This document shows, in pieces, positions 36,576 through 45,223 of a stretch of DNA of 64,000 bases (the first letter of the stretch is position 1; every line of letters begins with the position of its first letter). Source of the DNA: Terrimicrobiaceae bacterium (GTDB lineage Bacteria; Verrucomicrobiota; Verrucomicrobiia; Chthoniobacterales; Terrimicrobiaceae); NCBI GenBank assembly GCA_018402345.1, contig JAGYIV010000007.1, forward strand, positions 62,001-126,000, read 5' to 3'. The translations under genes and the position numbers were made by a program. The notes under the pieces are model-generated. The model was not told the origin of the DNA, ran no database searches, and was given only the letters and a program-made list of their open reading frames with translations.

Positions 36576-39500
36576 TCAGTTGTTGGCGGGATGGGTGTGG
36601 GCGGTGAGGACGCGGAAGCCGCCGAAGCAAAAGCGATCGTCGGCATCTCCGGTGGTGAGGGAGATTTTCAGGTAGAAATCCTTCAAGCCTTTGACGCTGG
36701 ATGTCAGATCCACGCTCTGCGGCGGGAATTTCCAGGTCTTGCTGTTCGGGCTTTGCGGGATGTTGTTTTGCCAGGTGTTGTCGAACCGGCCGACCCTCGT
36801 CCAATTGGTGCCATCCGGACTGGTGAAGAATTCCACGCTGCTGGAATCCTCAAAGGCGCGTGCATAAAACTCCAGCGAAGTGTCGCCAAGTGGTGTGTCG
36901 CTTTTCACCTGATAGACCACGCTGCCGGGTGTGAACCATTTGGTCGGACGCAGCAGGCGGATGAATACATTATGCAGATAATTCGGCTCAGGTCGGTGGT
37001 CGATGACATCGACGCCATCGATCGAGACGGTCTTTTTCCTCCAAGAGTCATCGGCGGCTTCGGTGTAGTCCTCTTCCAAAAGCACACGAGTAGGCTGGGT
37101 GACGAGGAAGAGACGCGGTGGCCGCCCGTCCTGCAGTGATGGCGTGTAGGAGAGTTCGACCTCGGTGCCGGGTTTGAGCGCCTCGGCGAGGTGGGAGAGT
37201 TCGTAGTTCAGAATGAGGTTATTCAGCGCCACAGTGGAAAAGCGGGTGCCGTGGGACTTGTCGTAGTTGAATTCGTAGCGGTGGCCGTTTTCCAAGGTGA
37301 TGCCGCCGACGGCGAGGTCGCCGATCAACACCGGCGCGTGGAATTCCTTGATGCGCCCTCGATCGCGCCCGTAGACAGATTCGACCTTCACGACCTCGCC
37401 CTTGTCGTTCAATTCGAGCTTCACAACGTCGAGTTTGTCCGGAGTCGCTTCGGCGTTTGGATCGGGGAGTTGATCTGCTTTGCGTGACACCTCGACGGAT
37501 TTGGAAACGGGGATCGCCATCGAGTCGTTGTGATCCATGAGTTCGAGGTCCTGTGTGTCGATCGTGATGCGGGCTTTGTTCCAGCCGAGCACACGGCCGA
37601 CGATGTGGCGGGGGAGGGGGGGCGTCGGGACTGGTGGAACAGCTTCGAGGCTGATGTTGGCTGCCACCTTGCCGTTTTCCAGGGCGAGTGGTGCATCGGA
37701 GGATTCGGCGGGCAGGATTTCAAAACTGTTAACGCCGGTTTTTTGGAGGGTCCATTTTTTGGTGGGATCGAGGGCGGGAAAAGCAATCGTGACTTGTTGA
37801 TCCGTTTGATCGCCTTTCAAGGAGAAGGCCGCCTTGTCGGGGGAGGCTGCGAGCAAGCGGACCATCACGCTGTCGTCCTCGGAGGGCAACGATACCTCCA
37901 CCGGCCAGCAACCCAGCGGGCCACCACCTCGAACCACATAGCGTGCCGGAAGAATCTGCGACATTTCCCCTGCGAGCAGGCCGTAGGCAGTGCGATACCA
38001 TCCTCGCTGGATCAGGTCGCTGGCGCGTTGGTGGATTTCCGCATCGCGCGAGAGGGGATTTGCGCCAATGCCTGCGGCTTTCGCGTAAACCTCCAGCAAG
38101 TTCGCGGCCATGGCCCGGTCCTGCACCCAGAGGTTGAGAACCCGTTCGTTTCCTCGATTCAGCGGGTTGCCGGAGACATAGCCGCTTTTGCGAGGCCACT
38201 GCGTGCCAACGGCGATTTTGAGCAGGAATGCGGCGTCGCTCGAACTTGGCGAGTTCAACACGAATCGGAGATAGAATTTCTTTTTGCCGAGCATGGCATC
38301 GCCGAGATCGACGGTGGCCGCTGAGGTCACATGGGGCGTCCAGCGTTTCGGGGTGGGCAGATCCTTCGAAGTGAGCGCCTTGATTTTTTCAAGGGAGTTC
38401 GGCGAGTCACCGCCGAGGATTTCGATGCTGTTTCCCGCGACACTGGTGATGCGGCCTTCCAAGTGAAGATTCAGTGGAGCCGTGAAGGTGTCGGGATTTT
38501 CGATGCGGTAGGTGATTTCACCGGGCTTCGAGGAATCGACCACTGCCAGTCGCGGGGCGCCGTGTTCGCCAACGCGGAAGATCTTGGCATGCTCGATCGT
38601 GACGTTGTTTTTGGAAACGATTGCCTCTTCCGGGCCGAGTTGCCTCTGGCGTGGAAAGTCTAGCGCGAGAAGCGAAGGCTCGCGGTGGACGGCAGGCAGT
38701 GCGGGTTCATTGTCGCAGCGGTCCGCCGCTTGAACCAGAGCTTCGTCGCCATCGTAGGTGTTGAAGAGGGTCATGAATTGGAATCCGCGTGCGTAGTGGT
38801 CTTTTAAAACCGAGAAATCGTCCTTCAGGATCGTGCGTTCCATGTTGACCATTGCGAGACGGCCGCGGGCGCGGAGGTAGTCATACATGGCGAGTTCGCG
38901 GTATTCGGTGCCTTTGCCCATCTCGCCGCTGCTCCAGAGTCCTGGCACCATGCCGGGTTGGCCGGCGTTCCAGCGGAGGTCCTCCATCGGCCAATCCGAG
39001 AGGAAATCGGGCTGCGAGTAGAGATTGTCGAGCAATTGGGTCCCGGGCAGAACCACATTTCCATTGTTCACGATCACGCTGTCGCGTTCCACAGTTCGGC
39101 GCGTGCTGGCTGCAAAATCCTTCCAGAGCCGCACGCCGTCGCGATGCATCCAGAGACGGGCTTGCGCTTCGAGGCCTGCCGAGGGATCAAGATTGATTCC
39201 GTCGCGGCGCGCATCCTCGATGGCGGTATTGCTGATTTCCCCGATGGCAGGGCCCCATTCGCGCACGATCACGAGGTTCGGATCGAGTCCTTGAGCCTTG
39301 AGCCGATCGATGGCTTCGGTGTGACCGTCCATGATCCGTTGAAATCGTTTTTCAAGAAACGCGTTCATGGTTGCATCCCTTAATGTCGGCCATGCGGTGT
39401 TCGACCACATGCCGGGCCAAGAAGGAAGAAAACGCCCCCGCTTTGCGTCGTAGCCGAGCAGGCTGTATATGGGATCGCTGAAGTAGCCCCCGAGGCCATC

Positions 39501-40292
39501 CGGACCGTTCGGTTTTCCACCCCACGCCAGGCCGCTGACGAGCCAGACGCTCATCTCGCCTTCGGCCGCGTCGGCGTTCAGGCTTTTGATCAAACTGTCG
39601 CGGCCGGATTCGGGGTGGCGTGACCCGTAGGAGGCGATCGAGAGGGTGCCGAGCGGGTAGAAGGATTGGAATTTCGGCTTCTTGGCGTCTTTTGGGGGTT
39701 TGAGGCCGTGCAATGCCATCGGACGATTGACCTCCTCGCGCTTGGCGACCTTGGCGGGAAAATCATGGTAGGCCCAGATGTCCGCGATGTTGAACGGAGC
39801 GGTTCCCTCGCTGCGCAATTCCACGCGCACCATGCCTGAACCGGTGAGTGAATCGCCTGGAATCTGAACGAAAAAATGGTTGGGGCCCGCGCCGTATTCC
39901 TCATAGGTGCGGAAATACACCTCCCGCCCATCGACCAATACGGTGTAGCCGAACACCCCAGGCCGCCGGTTGTGGATTTCACGAATTTCCAAAAGCAAAC
40001 CTTCTCCGGCTGCTGGCGCAGGCACCTCGACGCTCAGACTCGCTCCTTTTCCGGCAAGTGAGACGGTTTGAAAGCGGTCCAAATACCCGCCCATTTCCGT
40101 TTCCATGGGTTCCAATCGCACATCGCCCGATCGGTGTGTTGCGAGTCCAGTCGAAACATCGAAATGGGCAACGAAAGCGCTATCCGGGGACTGAGCATTG
40201 AGCGGGAGGATTGTCAGGAGCATGGCCATGGCAGCAACCGCACGGGAATGAAGTCCATAGGCGGAGATGGGTGGGTGCAGTGTCTTTTTCAT
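36576..40292 (-). CDS. Large secreted protein P4, paralog of P1
   Basis: 1,238 residues from the ATG at 40292, chosen because 'MKKTLHPP' begins a usable signal peptide ending 'LLTILPLNAQS'; Met codons at 40304, 40328 and 40331 are alternatives. It has the same plan as P1 and P3: jelly roll ('LEIREIHNRRPGVFGYTVL', 'EVYFRTYEEYGAGPNHFF'), core with 'IVREWGPAIGEIS' (Glu345) and 'GLWSSGEMG' (Glu457, 112 residues later), and C-terminal sandwich 'VEFFTSPDGTNWTRVGRF'. The sulfatase follows at once. The divergent AraC gene probably regulates it. Function is not recognised. Confidence 0.84.
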   Translation of the reverse strand: MKKTLHPPISAYGLHSRAVAAMAMLLTILPLNAQSPDSAFVAHFDVSTGLATHRSGDVRLEPMETEMGGYLDRFQTVSLAGKGASLSVEVPAPAAGEGLLLEIREIHNRRPGVFGYTVLVDGREVYFRTYEEYGAGPNHFFVQIPGDSLTGSGMVRVELRSEGTAPFNIADIWAYHDFPAKVAKREEVNRPMALHGLKPPKDAKKPKFQSFYPLGTLSIASYGSRHPESGRDSLIKSLNADAAEGEMSVWLVSGLAWGGKPNGPDGLGGYFSDPIYSLLGYDAKRGRFLPSWPGMWSNTAWPTLRDATMNAFLEKRFQRIMDGHTEAIDRLKAQGLDPNLVIVREWGPAIGEISNTAIEDARRDGINLDPSAGLEAQARLWMHRDGVRLWKDFAASTRRTVERDSVIVNNGNVVLPGTQLLDNLYSQPDFLSDWPMEDLRWNAGQPGMVPGLWSSGEMGKGTEYRELAMYDYLRARGRLAMVNMERTILKDDFSVLKDHYARGFQFMTLFNTYDGDEALVQAADRCDNEPALPAVHREPSLLALDFPRQRQLGPEEAIVSKNNVTIEHAKIFRVGEHGAPRLAVVDSSKPGEITYRIENPDTFTAPLNLHLEGRITSVAGNSIEILGGDSPNSLEKIKALTSKDLPTPKRWTPHVTSAATVDLGDAMLGKKKFYLRFVLNSPSSSDAAFLLKIAVGTQWPRKSGYVSGNPLNRGNERVLNLWVQDRAMAANLLEVYAKAAGIGANPLSRDAEIHQRASDLIQRGWYRTAYGLLAGEMSQILPARYVVRGGGPLGCWPVEVSLPSEDDSVMVRLLAASPDKAAFSLKGDQTDQQVTIAFPALDPTKKWTLQKTGVNSFEILPAESSDAPLALENGKVAANISLEAVPPVPTPPLPRHIVGRVLGWNKARITIDTQDLELMDHNDSMAIPVSKSVEVSRKADQLPDPNAEATPDKLDVVKLELNDKGEVVKVESVYGRDRGRIKEFHAPVLIGDLAVGGITLENGHRYEFNYDKSHGTRFSTVALNNLILNYELSHLAEALKPGTEVELSYTPSLQDGRPPRLFLVTQPTRVLLEEDYTEAADDSWRKKTVSIDGVDVIDHRPEPNYLHNVFIRLLRPTKWFTPGSVVYQVKSDTPLGDTSLEFYARAFEDSSSVEFFTSPDGTNWTRVGRFDNTWQNNIPQSPNSKTWKFPPQSVDLTSSVKGLKDFYLKISLTTGDADDRFCFGGFRVLTAHTHPANN

Positions 40293-40370
40293 CAATTGAG
40301 CCATCCAAGCAGAATGTGGTGTTTGCATCATCGAAAGGTTGATTTGAATAAAATCGGGGCAGAACTGAGG

Positions 40371-40390
40371 AATAAAACGTTTGCATTTTA
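40371..40390. promoter_or_regulatory. Operator-like near-palindrome between P4 and the second AraC gene
   Basis: 'aataaaacgtttgcatttta' contains the 8-bp palindrome aaacgttt and shares the tttgcattt half with the 10795-10812 site, differing in a CG instead of GC centre. It sits in the 190-bp divergent promoter region. It may bind the LacI-type protein of this window or a relative. Confidence 0.35.
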
Positions 40391-40482
40391 AATCACCGCG
40401 GCATTTGGTGCAATTGACGATCGTGCTTTTTTCTTGTTGTTTCGTGCTATCGAGGAGCGCTTCACAGTGCGAAGCCAACCCT

Positions 40483-41316
40483 ATGGAGAATCGATCGATT
40501 TATATTTCCAAGGATTCCACCACGGCGAGCAGTTCGCGGCGCCTTCGCTGGGACAAATCGCCGAATGGTTCCGGCGAGTGGAGTTTTGAATTCACGCTCT
40601 CCGGCAGCGAGCGGATCATTTCTCCCGAGGGAGTGGCAACAGAGATCGGCCAAGGAACGGCGGTGCTGATCAAGCCCGGCACCCCGAGGAATCTGGGCCA
40701 AGCCCCCGATTGCCATCACTGGACGCGATTTTATTGCATTTTTACACCTCCGACGGATTGGTTGAGGCTCCTGCTGTGGCCGGAAATCTACCCGGGGGCC
40801 ATGCGGCTCACGATCGAGCCTCCACTTCGGGACAAAATCGAAGCCGCGCTTGAGCAAGCGTTCGAGGTTCAGCGAAGCGCCTGGGACCTGCGTTCGGAGA
40901 TGATGCAAAACCTCATGGAGCAGGTCTTGCTGTGGTGCCACTCGGCGAATCCCGCCAGCCGCCATGCGGGCATGCACGAGGGCATCCTCAAAGCCATGCA
41001 CTTTGTCAGTCGTCGGTTTGCCGAACCCATCGGAATCGATGAGATGGCCCGTCACAGCGGGTTGTCCCGATCACATTTCATTCGGGTGTTCCATCAAGAG
41101 ACAGGCATCACGCCGCGCCGCTTCATCGAGGATTGCCGGATTGGCGAAGCCACCCACCTGTTGCGAACCCGGAATCTGTCCGCAGCCGAAATCGCCTTCG
41201 CGTGCGGATTCAGCGACCCGGCCCGATTCAGCCGGGTGTTCAAAATTCGAACAGGCCTGTCCCCATGCGATCTCCGTCGAAAAGAACGATCGGTGCCAAA
41301 ACCGTCAAAAAAATGA
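40483..41316 (+). CDS. AraC-family transcriptional regulator (second)
   Basis: 277 residues from the ATG at 40483; an in-frame ATG at 40381 would place part of the protein in the divergent promoter. The N-terminus has a cupin-like sensor ('EWSFEFTLSGSERIISPEG', 'GTAVLIKPGTPRNLG'). The C-terminal HTH_18 pair is 'IGIDEMARHSGLSRSHFIRV' and 'SAAEIAFACGFSDPARFSRV', ending in a basic tail. It is divergent from the P4-sulfatase operon and is the obvious local regulator. The last codons and stop lie inside palindromic element copy 3, so the element forms part of the coding end. Confidence 0.9.
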   Translation: MENRSIYISKDSTTASSSRRLRWDKSPNGSGEWSFEFTLSGSERIISPEGVATEIGQGTAVLIKPGTPRNLGQAPDCHHWTRFYCIFTPPTDWLRLLLWPEIYPGAMRLTIEPPLRDKIEAALEQAFEVQRSAWDLRSEMMQNLMEQVLLWCHSANPASRHAGMHEGILKAMHFVSRRFAEPIGIDEMARHSGLSRSHFIRVFHQETGITPRRFIEDCRIGEATHLLRTRNLSAAEIAFACGFSDPARFSRVFKIRTGLSPCDLRRKERSVPKPSKK

Positions 41317-41340
41317 CCGATCGGCCAAAAAAGTTGCGGA
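41301..41340. repeat. Dispersed palindromic element, copy 3
   Basis: Core tgaccgatcggcca at 41314-41327, one base off the perfect palindrome, with arms accgtcaaaaaaa and aaaagttgcgga. In reverse orientation it is nearly identical to copy 4 at 54352-54386. It contains the AraC stop codon. Confidence 0.75.
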
Positions 41341-41429
41341 TAGTTGCTTATCAATAGGATACGATTTTTTTTGCGGCACGTTCATGGAAGGGGCTGGAAA
41401 GTTCCTTTTGCTGGATAAAAAACCTTTGC

Positions 41430-41618
41430 ATGAGTTGTTCTGAGGCTGTGCCGGCTGTTCATGGTATTTCTCTTCCGATGGATCGCTGGGTTGAGATCGA
41501 TTTGTATTGGTTTGATCGGGAAAACATCGCGGCTGGCTGGTGGATTTTGAGACCGAGTGGAATTGGCGATCCGCATTCGCGCATTTTGTTCCCACTGAAA
41601 ATGAGCATCCAGATTTAG
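41430..41618 (+). pseudogene. Short orphan frame, possible truncated accessory gene
   Basis: 62 residues, or 46 from the second Met at 41478. The stretch 'DRWVEIDLYWFDRENI' looks like real protein rather than random translation, but it ends soon after. An aacctttgcat motif resembling half of the operator-like sites lies just upstream (41421-41431). No family was identified. The remaining sequence from 41619 to 41872 shows nothing supportable. Confidence 0.3.
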
Positions 41619-41872
41619 GGATCGATCCAGAAAAGCGTGGAGTCAGGATTTTGGAACACAGGGAGCGGCTGGAAGGATCAAAGGGAGAACCTCAGGCGCG
41701 AAGACCTTCACACGTCGTTGCACTGAAAAAAAGGAGTGCGAATCCTGCTGCCATTTTGCTGCCAATAAAACATGAAGATTGATTTTTTGGGGTAGAGAAA
41801 GGGCGACTTATCATCGTGGCCGATTCAAATGGCAGATCTTGTATTTAAGCCTATCAGCAAGAGCTGAAGGGG

Positions 41873-42009
41873 TGGCGACCCTAACGGGATTGATGTCGGC
41901 GTTCCGCCGCCACCCTTCGGGCTGCTCCTGCGTCGCAGTCTGTCTCGCTTCGCTCGGCTCGAACGGTGTTCGAATTTTTTTGCTGTGCAAAAAATCGCCA
42001 AAATGAATT
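41873..42009 (-). repeat. 137-bp tandem repeat downstream of tRNA-Glu, distal copy
   Basis: Identical to 42010-42146 except at two positions. Read on the plus strand it starts with tggcgaccctaacgggatt, the exact 19-nt complement of the last 19 nt (with CCA) of the tRNA-Glu at 42147-42221, then diverges. It includes the hairpin ttttttgc-aca-gcaaaaaa. The period is exactly 137 bp from repeat to repeat to tRNA. Confidence 0.9.
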
Positions 42010-42146
42010 TGGCGACCCTAACGGGATTGATGTTGGCGTTCCGCCGCCACCCTTCGGGCTGCTCCTGCGTCGCAGTCTGTCTCGCTTCGCTCGGCTCGAA
42101 CTGTGTTCGAATTTTTTTGCTGTGCAAAAAATCGCCAAAATGAATT
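42010..42146 (-). repeat. 137-bp tandem repeat downstream of tRNA-Glu, proximal copy
   Basis: This copy directly abuts the tRNA-Glu 3' end and differs from the distal one by c/t and g/t at two sites. On the transcribed strand each unit would run from spacer into a copied tRNA 3' end, like the repeats behind E. coli tyrT. Confidence 0.9.
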
Positions 42147-42221
42147 TGGCGACCCTAACGGGATTCGAACCCGTGTTACCGCCGTGAAAGGGCGGTGTCC
42201 TAACCGCTGGACGATAGGGTC
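42147..42221 (-). tRNA. tRNA-Glu (anticodon TTC)
   Basis: 75 nt including an encoded CCA. The 7-bp acceptor stem is GACCCTA/TAGGGTC; the D arm is GTCC...GGAC; the anticodon stem CCGCC/GGCGG encloses the loop CTTTCAC; the T arm is CGGGTTCGAATCCCG. It is followed by the 137-bp repeats that copy its 3' end. Confidence 0.97.
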
Positions 42222-42276
42222 AGTGGAAAGAGGCGAGGAATCTGGTGTGGGGCGGGGGATTTGGCAAGCATAAATG

Positions 42277-42663
42277 TCAGCCCAATCCTCGTTCGTTGAT
42301 TTGGGACTCGTCGAGTTCGAGGAAGTGGCCGAGTTCGTGGAGGAGTGTGGTGCGGATTTCGTTGCGGTAGTCGGTCTCGATTCCCTCGCACATGTCCCAG
42401 TGGTTGCCGAGCCAAAGGGTGATGCGCGGGGGGTGGGGGGAATTGGTGTCACTACTGGAGGCGCCTTCGAAGAGACCGAGTTGGGTGTCTTCGATGCCGT
42501 CGGCGAGTTGATCGGGGCCGGGGAGGTCTTCGAAAAGAATGGCAATCGTGTCGAGGCTGAGGCGCAGGGGGTGGGGGAGGCTTGTCCTGAGGGACTGGAA
42601 TTCCTCTTCGGCGAGGCGAAGGAGGTGCGCAAATGGGGCGTCAGGATTCCCCTGGTGGCTCAT
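42277..42663 (-). CDS. Zincin-like metallopeptidase family protein
   Basis: 128 residues from the ATG at 42663. The end carries the zinc motif in 'LLHELGHFLELDESQINERG', the HExxH with a later acidic residue seen in the metallopeptidase family PF06262. These short proteins have no assigned cellular target. The start overlaps the end of the yebC gene by 23 bp, so the two are co-transcribed. An N-terminal Leu-rich helix ('FAHLLRLAEEEFQSL') is typical of the family. Confidence 0.8.
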   Translation of the reverse strand: MSHQGNPDAPFAHLLRLAEEEFQSLRTSLPHPLRLSLDTIAILFEDLPGPDQLADGIEDTQLGLFEGASSSDTNSPHPPRITLWLGNHWDMCEGIETDYRNEIRTTLLHELGHFLELDESQINERGLG

Positions 42664-43375
42664 GGTTGCTGTGCACTTGGAGGATGTCGTCGAGTTCCTC
42701 GAGCGCGTCGCAGAGTTCCTCGACTTGCGCGGCGGTGGGGGCATCGACGGCGATCGTGGTTGCCGGTTCGTAGGTGAGTTTGCCGGCGGGGGCGACGAAG
42801 CCTGCGTTGCGGAGTGCGTCGAGAACGATGAAAAGTTTTTCGGGCGGGGTGGTGATGTAAAATGTGCCGTCTTGGTGGCTGCAATCTCCGGCCTCGGCTT
42901 CGAGGAGGACTTCGAGCAGACGGTCTTCCTCGCTCTCGGGGGCTTGAAGCTCGATATGGCCGAGGCGCTGGAAAAGGTAGGACGTGCTGCCGGAGGAGGC
43001 GAGGTTGCCGCCGTGGTCTCCGAGGACGAGGCGCAGGTCGGGGGCTGTGCGGTTTTTATTGTCTGTGGCGGCTTCGATGAGGAGAGCGACTCCTCCTGGG
43101 GCGTAGCCTTCGTAGACGAGTTCCTCGACGGCATTGCCAGAGCCGCTTTCGCCGGTGCCTTTGCGGATGGCGCGGTCGATATTGTCGTTCGGCATATTGG
43201 CGGCGCGGGCCGATTGGATGGCGCTGCGGAGGCGGGGGTTCATGGCGGCGTCACCACCGCCGAGTCGCGTGGCGACGGCGATCTCCTTGGCGTAGCGGGA
43301 AAAAATCTTGCCCCGCTTGGAATCGAGCACCGCTTTCAGGCGCTTGATCTTCGACCATTTGTTGTGACCTGCCAT
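42641..43375 (-). CDS. yebC: YebC/PmpR-family protein (TACO1 homolog)
   Basis: 244 residues from the ATG at 43375, which gives the classic opening 'MAGHNKWSKIKRLKAVLDSK'; a longer in-frame start runs back into the tRNA-Ala gene. Further signatures are 'NMPNDNIDRAIRKGTG' and 'ELVYEGYAPGGVALLIEA'. YebC-type proteins act as transcription regulators or help ribosomes through proline-rich stretches. It lies 11 bp from the tRNA-Ala gene on the same strand, followed by the metallopeptidase gene. Confidence 0.95.
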   Translation of the reverse strand: MAGHNKWSKIKRLKAVLDSKRGKIFSRYAKEIAVATRLGGGDAAMNPRLRSAIQSARAANMPNDNIDRAIRKGTGESGSGNAVEELVYEGYAPGGVALLIEAATDNKNRTAPDLRLVLGDHGGNLASSGSTSYLFQRLGHIELQAPESEEDRLLEVLLEAEAGDCSHQDGTFYITTPPEKLFIVLDALRNAGFVAPAGKLTYEPATTIAVDAPTAAQVEELCDALEELDDILQVHSNHEPPGES

Positions 43376-43386
43376 GGATGAACGGG

Positions 43387-43462
43387 TGGTGGAGCCTAGG
43401 GGATTCGAACCCCTGACCTCCTCAATGCCATTGAGGCGCTCTACCAACTGAGCTAAGACCCC
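43387..43462 (-). tRNA. tRNA-Ala (anticodon GGC)
   Basis: 76 nt with encoded CCA. It starts GGGGTCTTAGCTCAGTTGG, the anticodon stem CCTCA/TGAGG encloses ATGGCAT, and the T arm is AGGGGTTCGAATCCCCT. The acceptor stem has two G-T pairs. Confidence 0.96.
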
Positions 43463-43502
43463 GTTTGAAGGACGCGCAAGGTGAACGAATGCTCGGCGAA
43501 GA

Positions 43503-44291
43503 TCAAGCGCGAATCTTCGCGAAACATGCCGCGCCGATGATGCCGGCGTCGTTCCTCATTTTTGCGGGTTCGATATGGACCTCGGTTTTGGTGGTGAGGT
43601 AGGGGAGGAACTTGTCGGCTTTCTTGCTGATGCCGCCGCCGATGATGAAGAGTTCGGGGGAGAAGAGTTTTTCGAGGGAGGCGAGATACTCGGAGACGAT
43701 GCGTGCCCATTTTTTGAGGGACATGTCTTTTTCCTCGCGGACGCGCTCCGAGGCGCGGAGTTCGGCGTCCTTGCCTCGGAGTTGGAGGTGGCCGAATTCG
43801 GTGTTCGGCAGAAGAACTCCGTCACAGAAGATGGCGGATCCAATACCGGTGCCGAAGGTGAGCATGACGACTACGCCGGAGCGCTCGCGGCCTGCTCCAA
43901 AGCGCATCTCAGCATAGCCGGCGGCGTCGGCGTCGTTCACCACGGTGGCGGGGCCGCCGACGTGGCTCTTGAAGAGTTTCGAGGCGTCGGTGTGGAGCCA
44001 TGCGGGATCGACGTTGGTCGCGGAAAAGATGACGCCTTTTTTCACGATGCCTGGAAACGTAATGCCGGCGGGGCCTTTGTAATCGAAGTGCGCGGCGATT
44101 TGGGCCACAGCATCGGCCACGACATTGGGCCGGGCGGGTTGGGGGGTGGGGAGCCGGAAGCGCTCGGCGGCAAGTTCGCCGGTGCGCGTGTCGACGGGGG
44201 CGCCTTTGATGCCGGTGCCGCCGATGTCGATGCCGAGGATAATGTCAGGAGGGGATTTGCGGGCGAGGGAGCGGGAGGGCTTGGCGGTCAT
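43503..44291 (-). CDS. ppgK: Polyphosphate glucokinase (ROK family)
   Basis: 262 residues. '[19 protein letters not shown]' is the phosphate-binding start typical of polyphosphate glucokinases. '[20 protein letters not shown]' supplies the catalytic Asp region, then '[13 protein letters not shown]' and '[19 protein letters not shown]'. It should phosphorylate glucose using polyphosphate and perhaps ATP. Length and motifs fit the family. It is upstream of the tRNA-Ala gene on the same strand and divergent from the DUF2062 gene. Confidence 0.9.
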   Translation of the reverse strand: MTAKPSRSLARKSPPDIILGIDIGGTGIKGAPVDTRTGELAAERFRLPTPQPARPNVVADAVAQIAAHFDYKGPAGITFPGIVKKGVIFSATNVDPAWLHTDASKLFKSHVGGPATVVNDADAAGYAEMRFGAGRERSGVVVMLTFGTGIGSAIFCDGVLLPNTEFGHLQLRGKDAELRASERVREEKDMSLKKWARIVSEYLASLEKLFSPELFIIGGGISKKADKFLPYLTTKTEVHIEPAKMRNDAGIIGAACFAKIRA

Positions 44292-44392
44292 GGCTGGAAG
44301 TAGAGGCGCGGGGCGGTGGCGGCGTCAAGATATAGAGGCGGAAAACGCTGCGGCCCGGGGTGTGGGAATTTGGGTTGGTTCAAGGAACGGGA

Positions 44393-44899
44393 ATGATATG
44401 CAGTGGAGGTGTGATACGGAAACTGGCGATGCATTTTCGCTCCCTCTTCGGGAAGCTCCTCGATCTTCACGATGCTCCCCACGCGCTGGCTGGCGGGGTG
44501 GCGATCGGCATGTTTGTGGGGTTCACGCCGTTGTTCGGACTGAAGACACTTCTTTGTCTCGGGCTGGCGTATCTGCTCCGGTGCAACCCCATCGCGGCGG
44601 TGATCGCGGTGTCGCTGCATGATGTGGTGACTCCGCTGTGGCCTGTGTTGCTGGAGATCGAATACACGATCGGACGCACGGTGATGGGGTTTTTCGGGGA
44701 CGAGCCGCCAAAGGCCGCGCACCTGCAGTTTCACATGCATGACCTCATGAAGTGGACGACGTTTTTCGGCTTGGGATTCCCGATGCTTGTGGGGTCGATG
44801 TTTTTGTCCACTCCGGCGGCTTTGGTGAGTTATTGGCTGACCTTGCCGGTTTTCCGTAAACGCATCGAAAAGCGCGCTCAAGGCGACGACGCACGATAG
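44393..44899 (+). CDS. DUF2062 membrane protein
   Basis: 168 residues from the ATG at 44393, which has the possible ribosome site aagga 7 bp before it; a GTG at 44360 would add 11 residues. It has '[20 protein letters not shown]' and '[20 protein letters not shown]', the family hallmarks, with about three membrane helices. The function of DUF2062 proteins is not established. It is followed 8 bp later by a small gene and then obg on the same strand. Confidence 0.85.
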   Translation: MICSGGVIRKLAMHFRSLFGKLLDLHDAPHALAGGVAIGMFVGFTPLFGLKTLLCLGLAYLLRCNPIAAVIAVSLHDVVTPLWPVLLEIEYTIGRTVMGFFGDEPPKAAHLQFHMHDLMKWTTFFGLGFPMLVGSMFLSTPAALVSYWLTLPVFRKRIEKRAQGDDAR

Positions 44900-44906
44900 G
44901 GCAACG

Positions 44907-45164
44907 GTGCGCCTCCCGTTTTTCAATCTATTTGGTGGTGACGATGATCGCCTGGCTCCGATGGAGAACAAGATGGCGAAGCGGTGGGTCAAGGAACGCT
45001 TGAAGCGGCTTTTTCCAGAGCTGCGGAACGACCCGGAGGTCTTGGATAGGGCTTATCGGCAGCTCGGCATCGAATCTCTTCCGGGTGCGGGCAAGGGCGG
45101 CACTGTTGTTTATGAGATCACGCTTCCCGAGCGGAAGATACCCGGCGGGGCTGGTGCCGACTGA
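44907..45164 (+). CDS. Small conserved-looking protein of unknown function
   Basis: 85 residues from a GTG. It has a charged helical middle ('NKMAKRWVKERLKRLFPELR') and a Gly-rich end, no signal peptide and no membrane segment. It lies between the DUF2062 gene and obg with small gaps, suggesting one transcript. No family recognised. Confidence 0.6.
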   Translation: MRLPFFNLFGGDDDRLAPMENKMAKRWVKERLKRLFPELRNDPEVLDRAYRQLGIESLPGAGKGGTVVYEITLPERKIPGGAGAD

Positions 45165-45223
45165 CGCCAGAGGGTAAAATCTGGGTCGACTTGCCGAGGG
45201 CGCTGGTGCACGTTGCGCGCCAC

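Noticed and set aside
41825-42138. Open frames across the tRNA-Glu repeats
   Set aside because: They exist only because the 137-bp unit is duplicated; the protein is the same low-complexity string twice and includes the tRNA end.
41873-42146. The repeated tRNA 3' end as an attachment site of an integrated element
   Set aside because: Copies are tandem at a fixed 137-bp spacing with no integrase or cargo between them.
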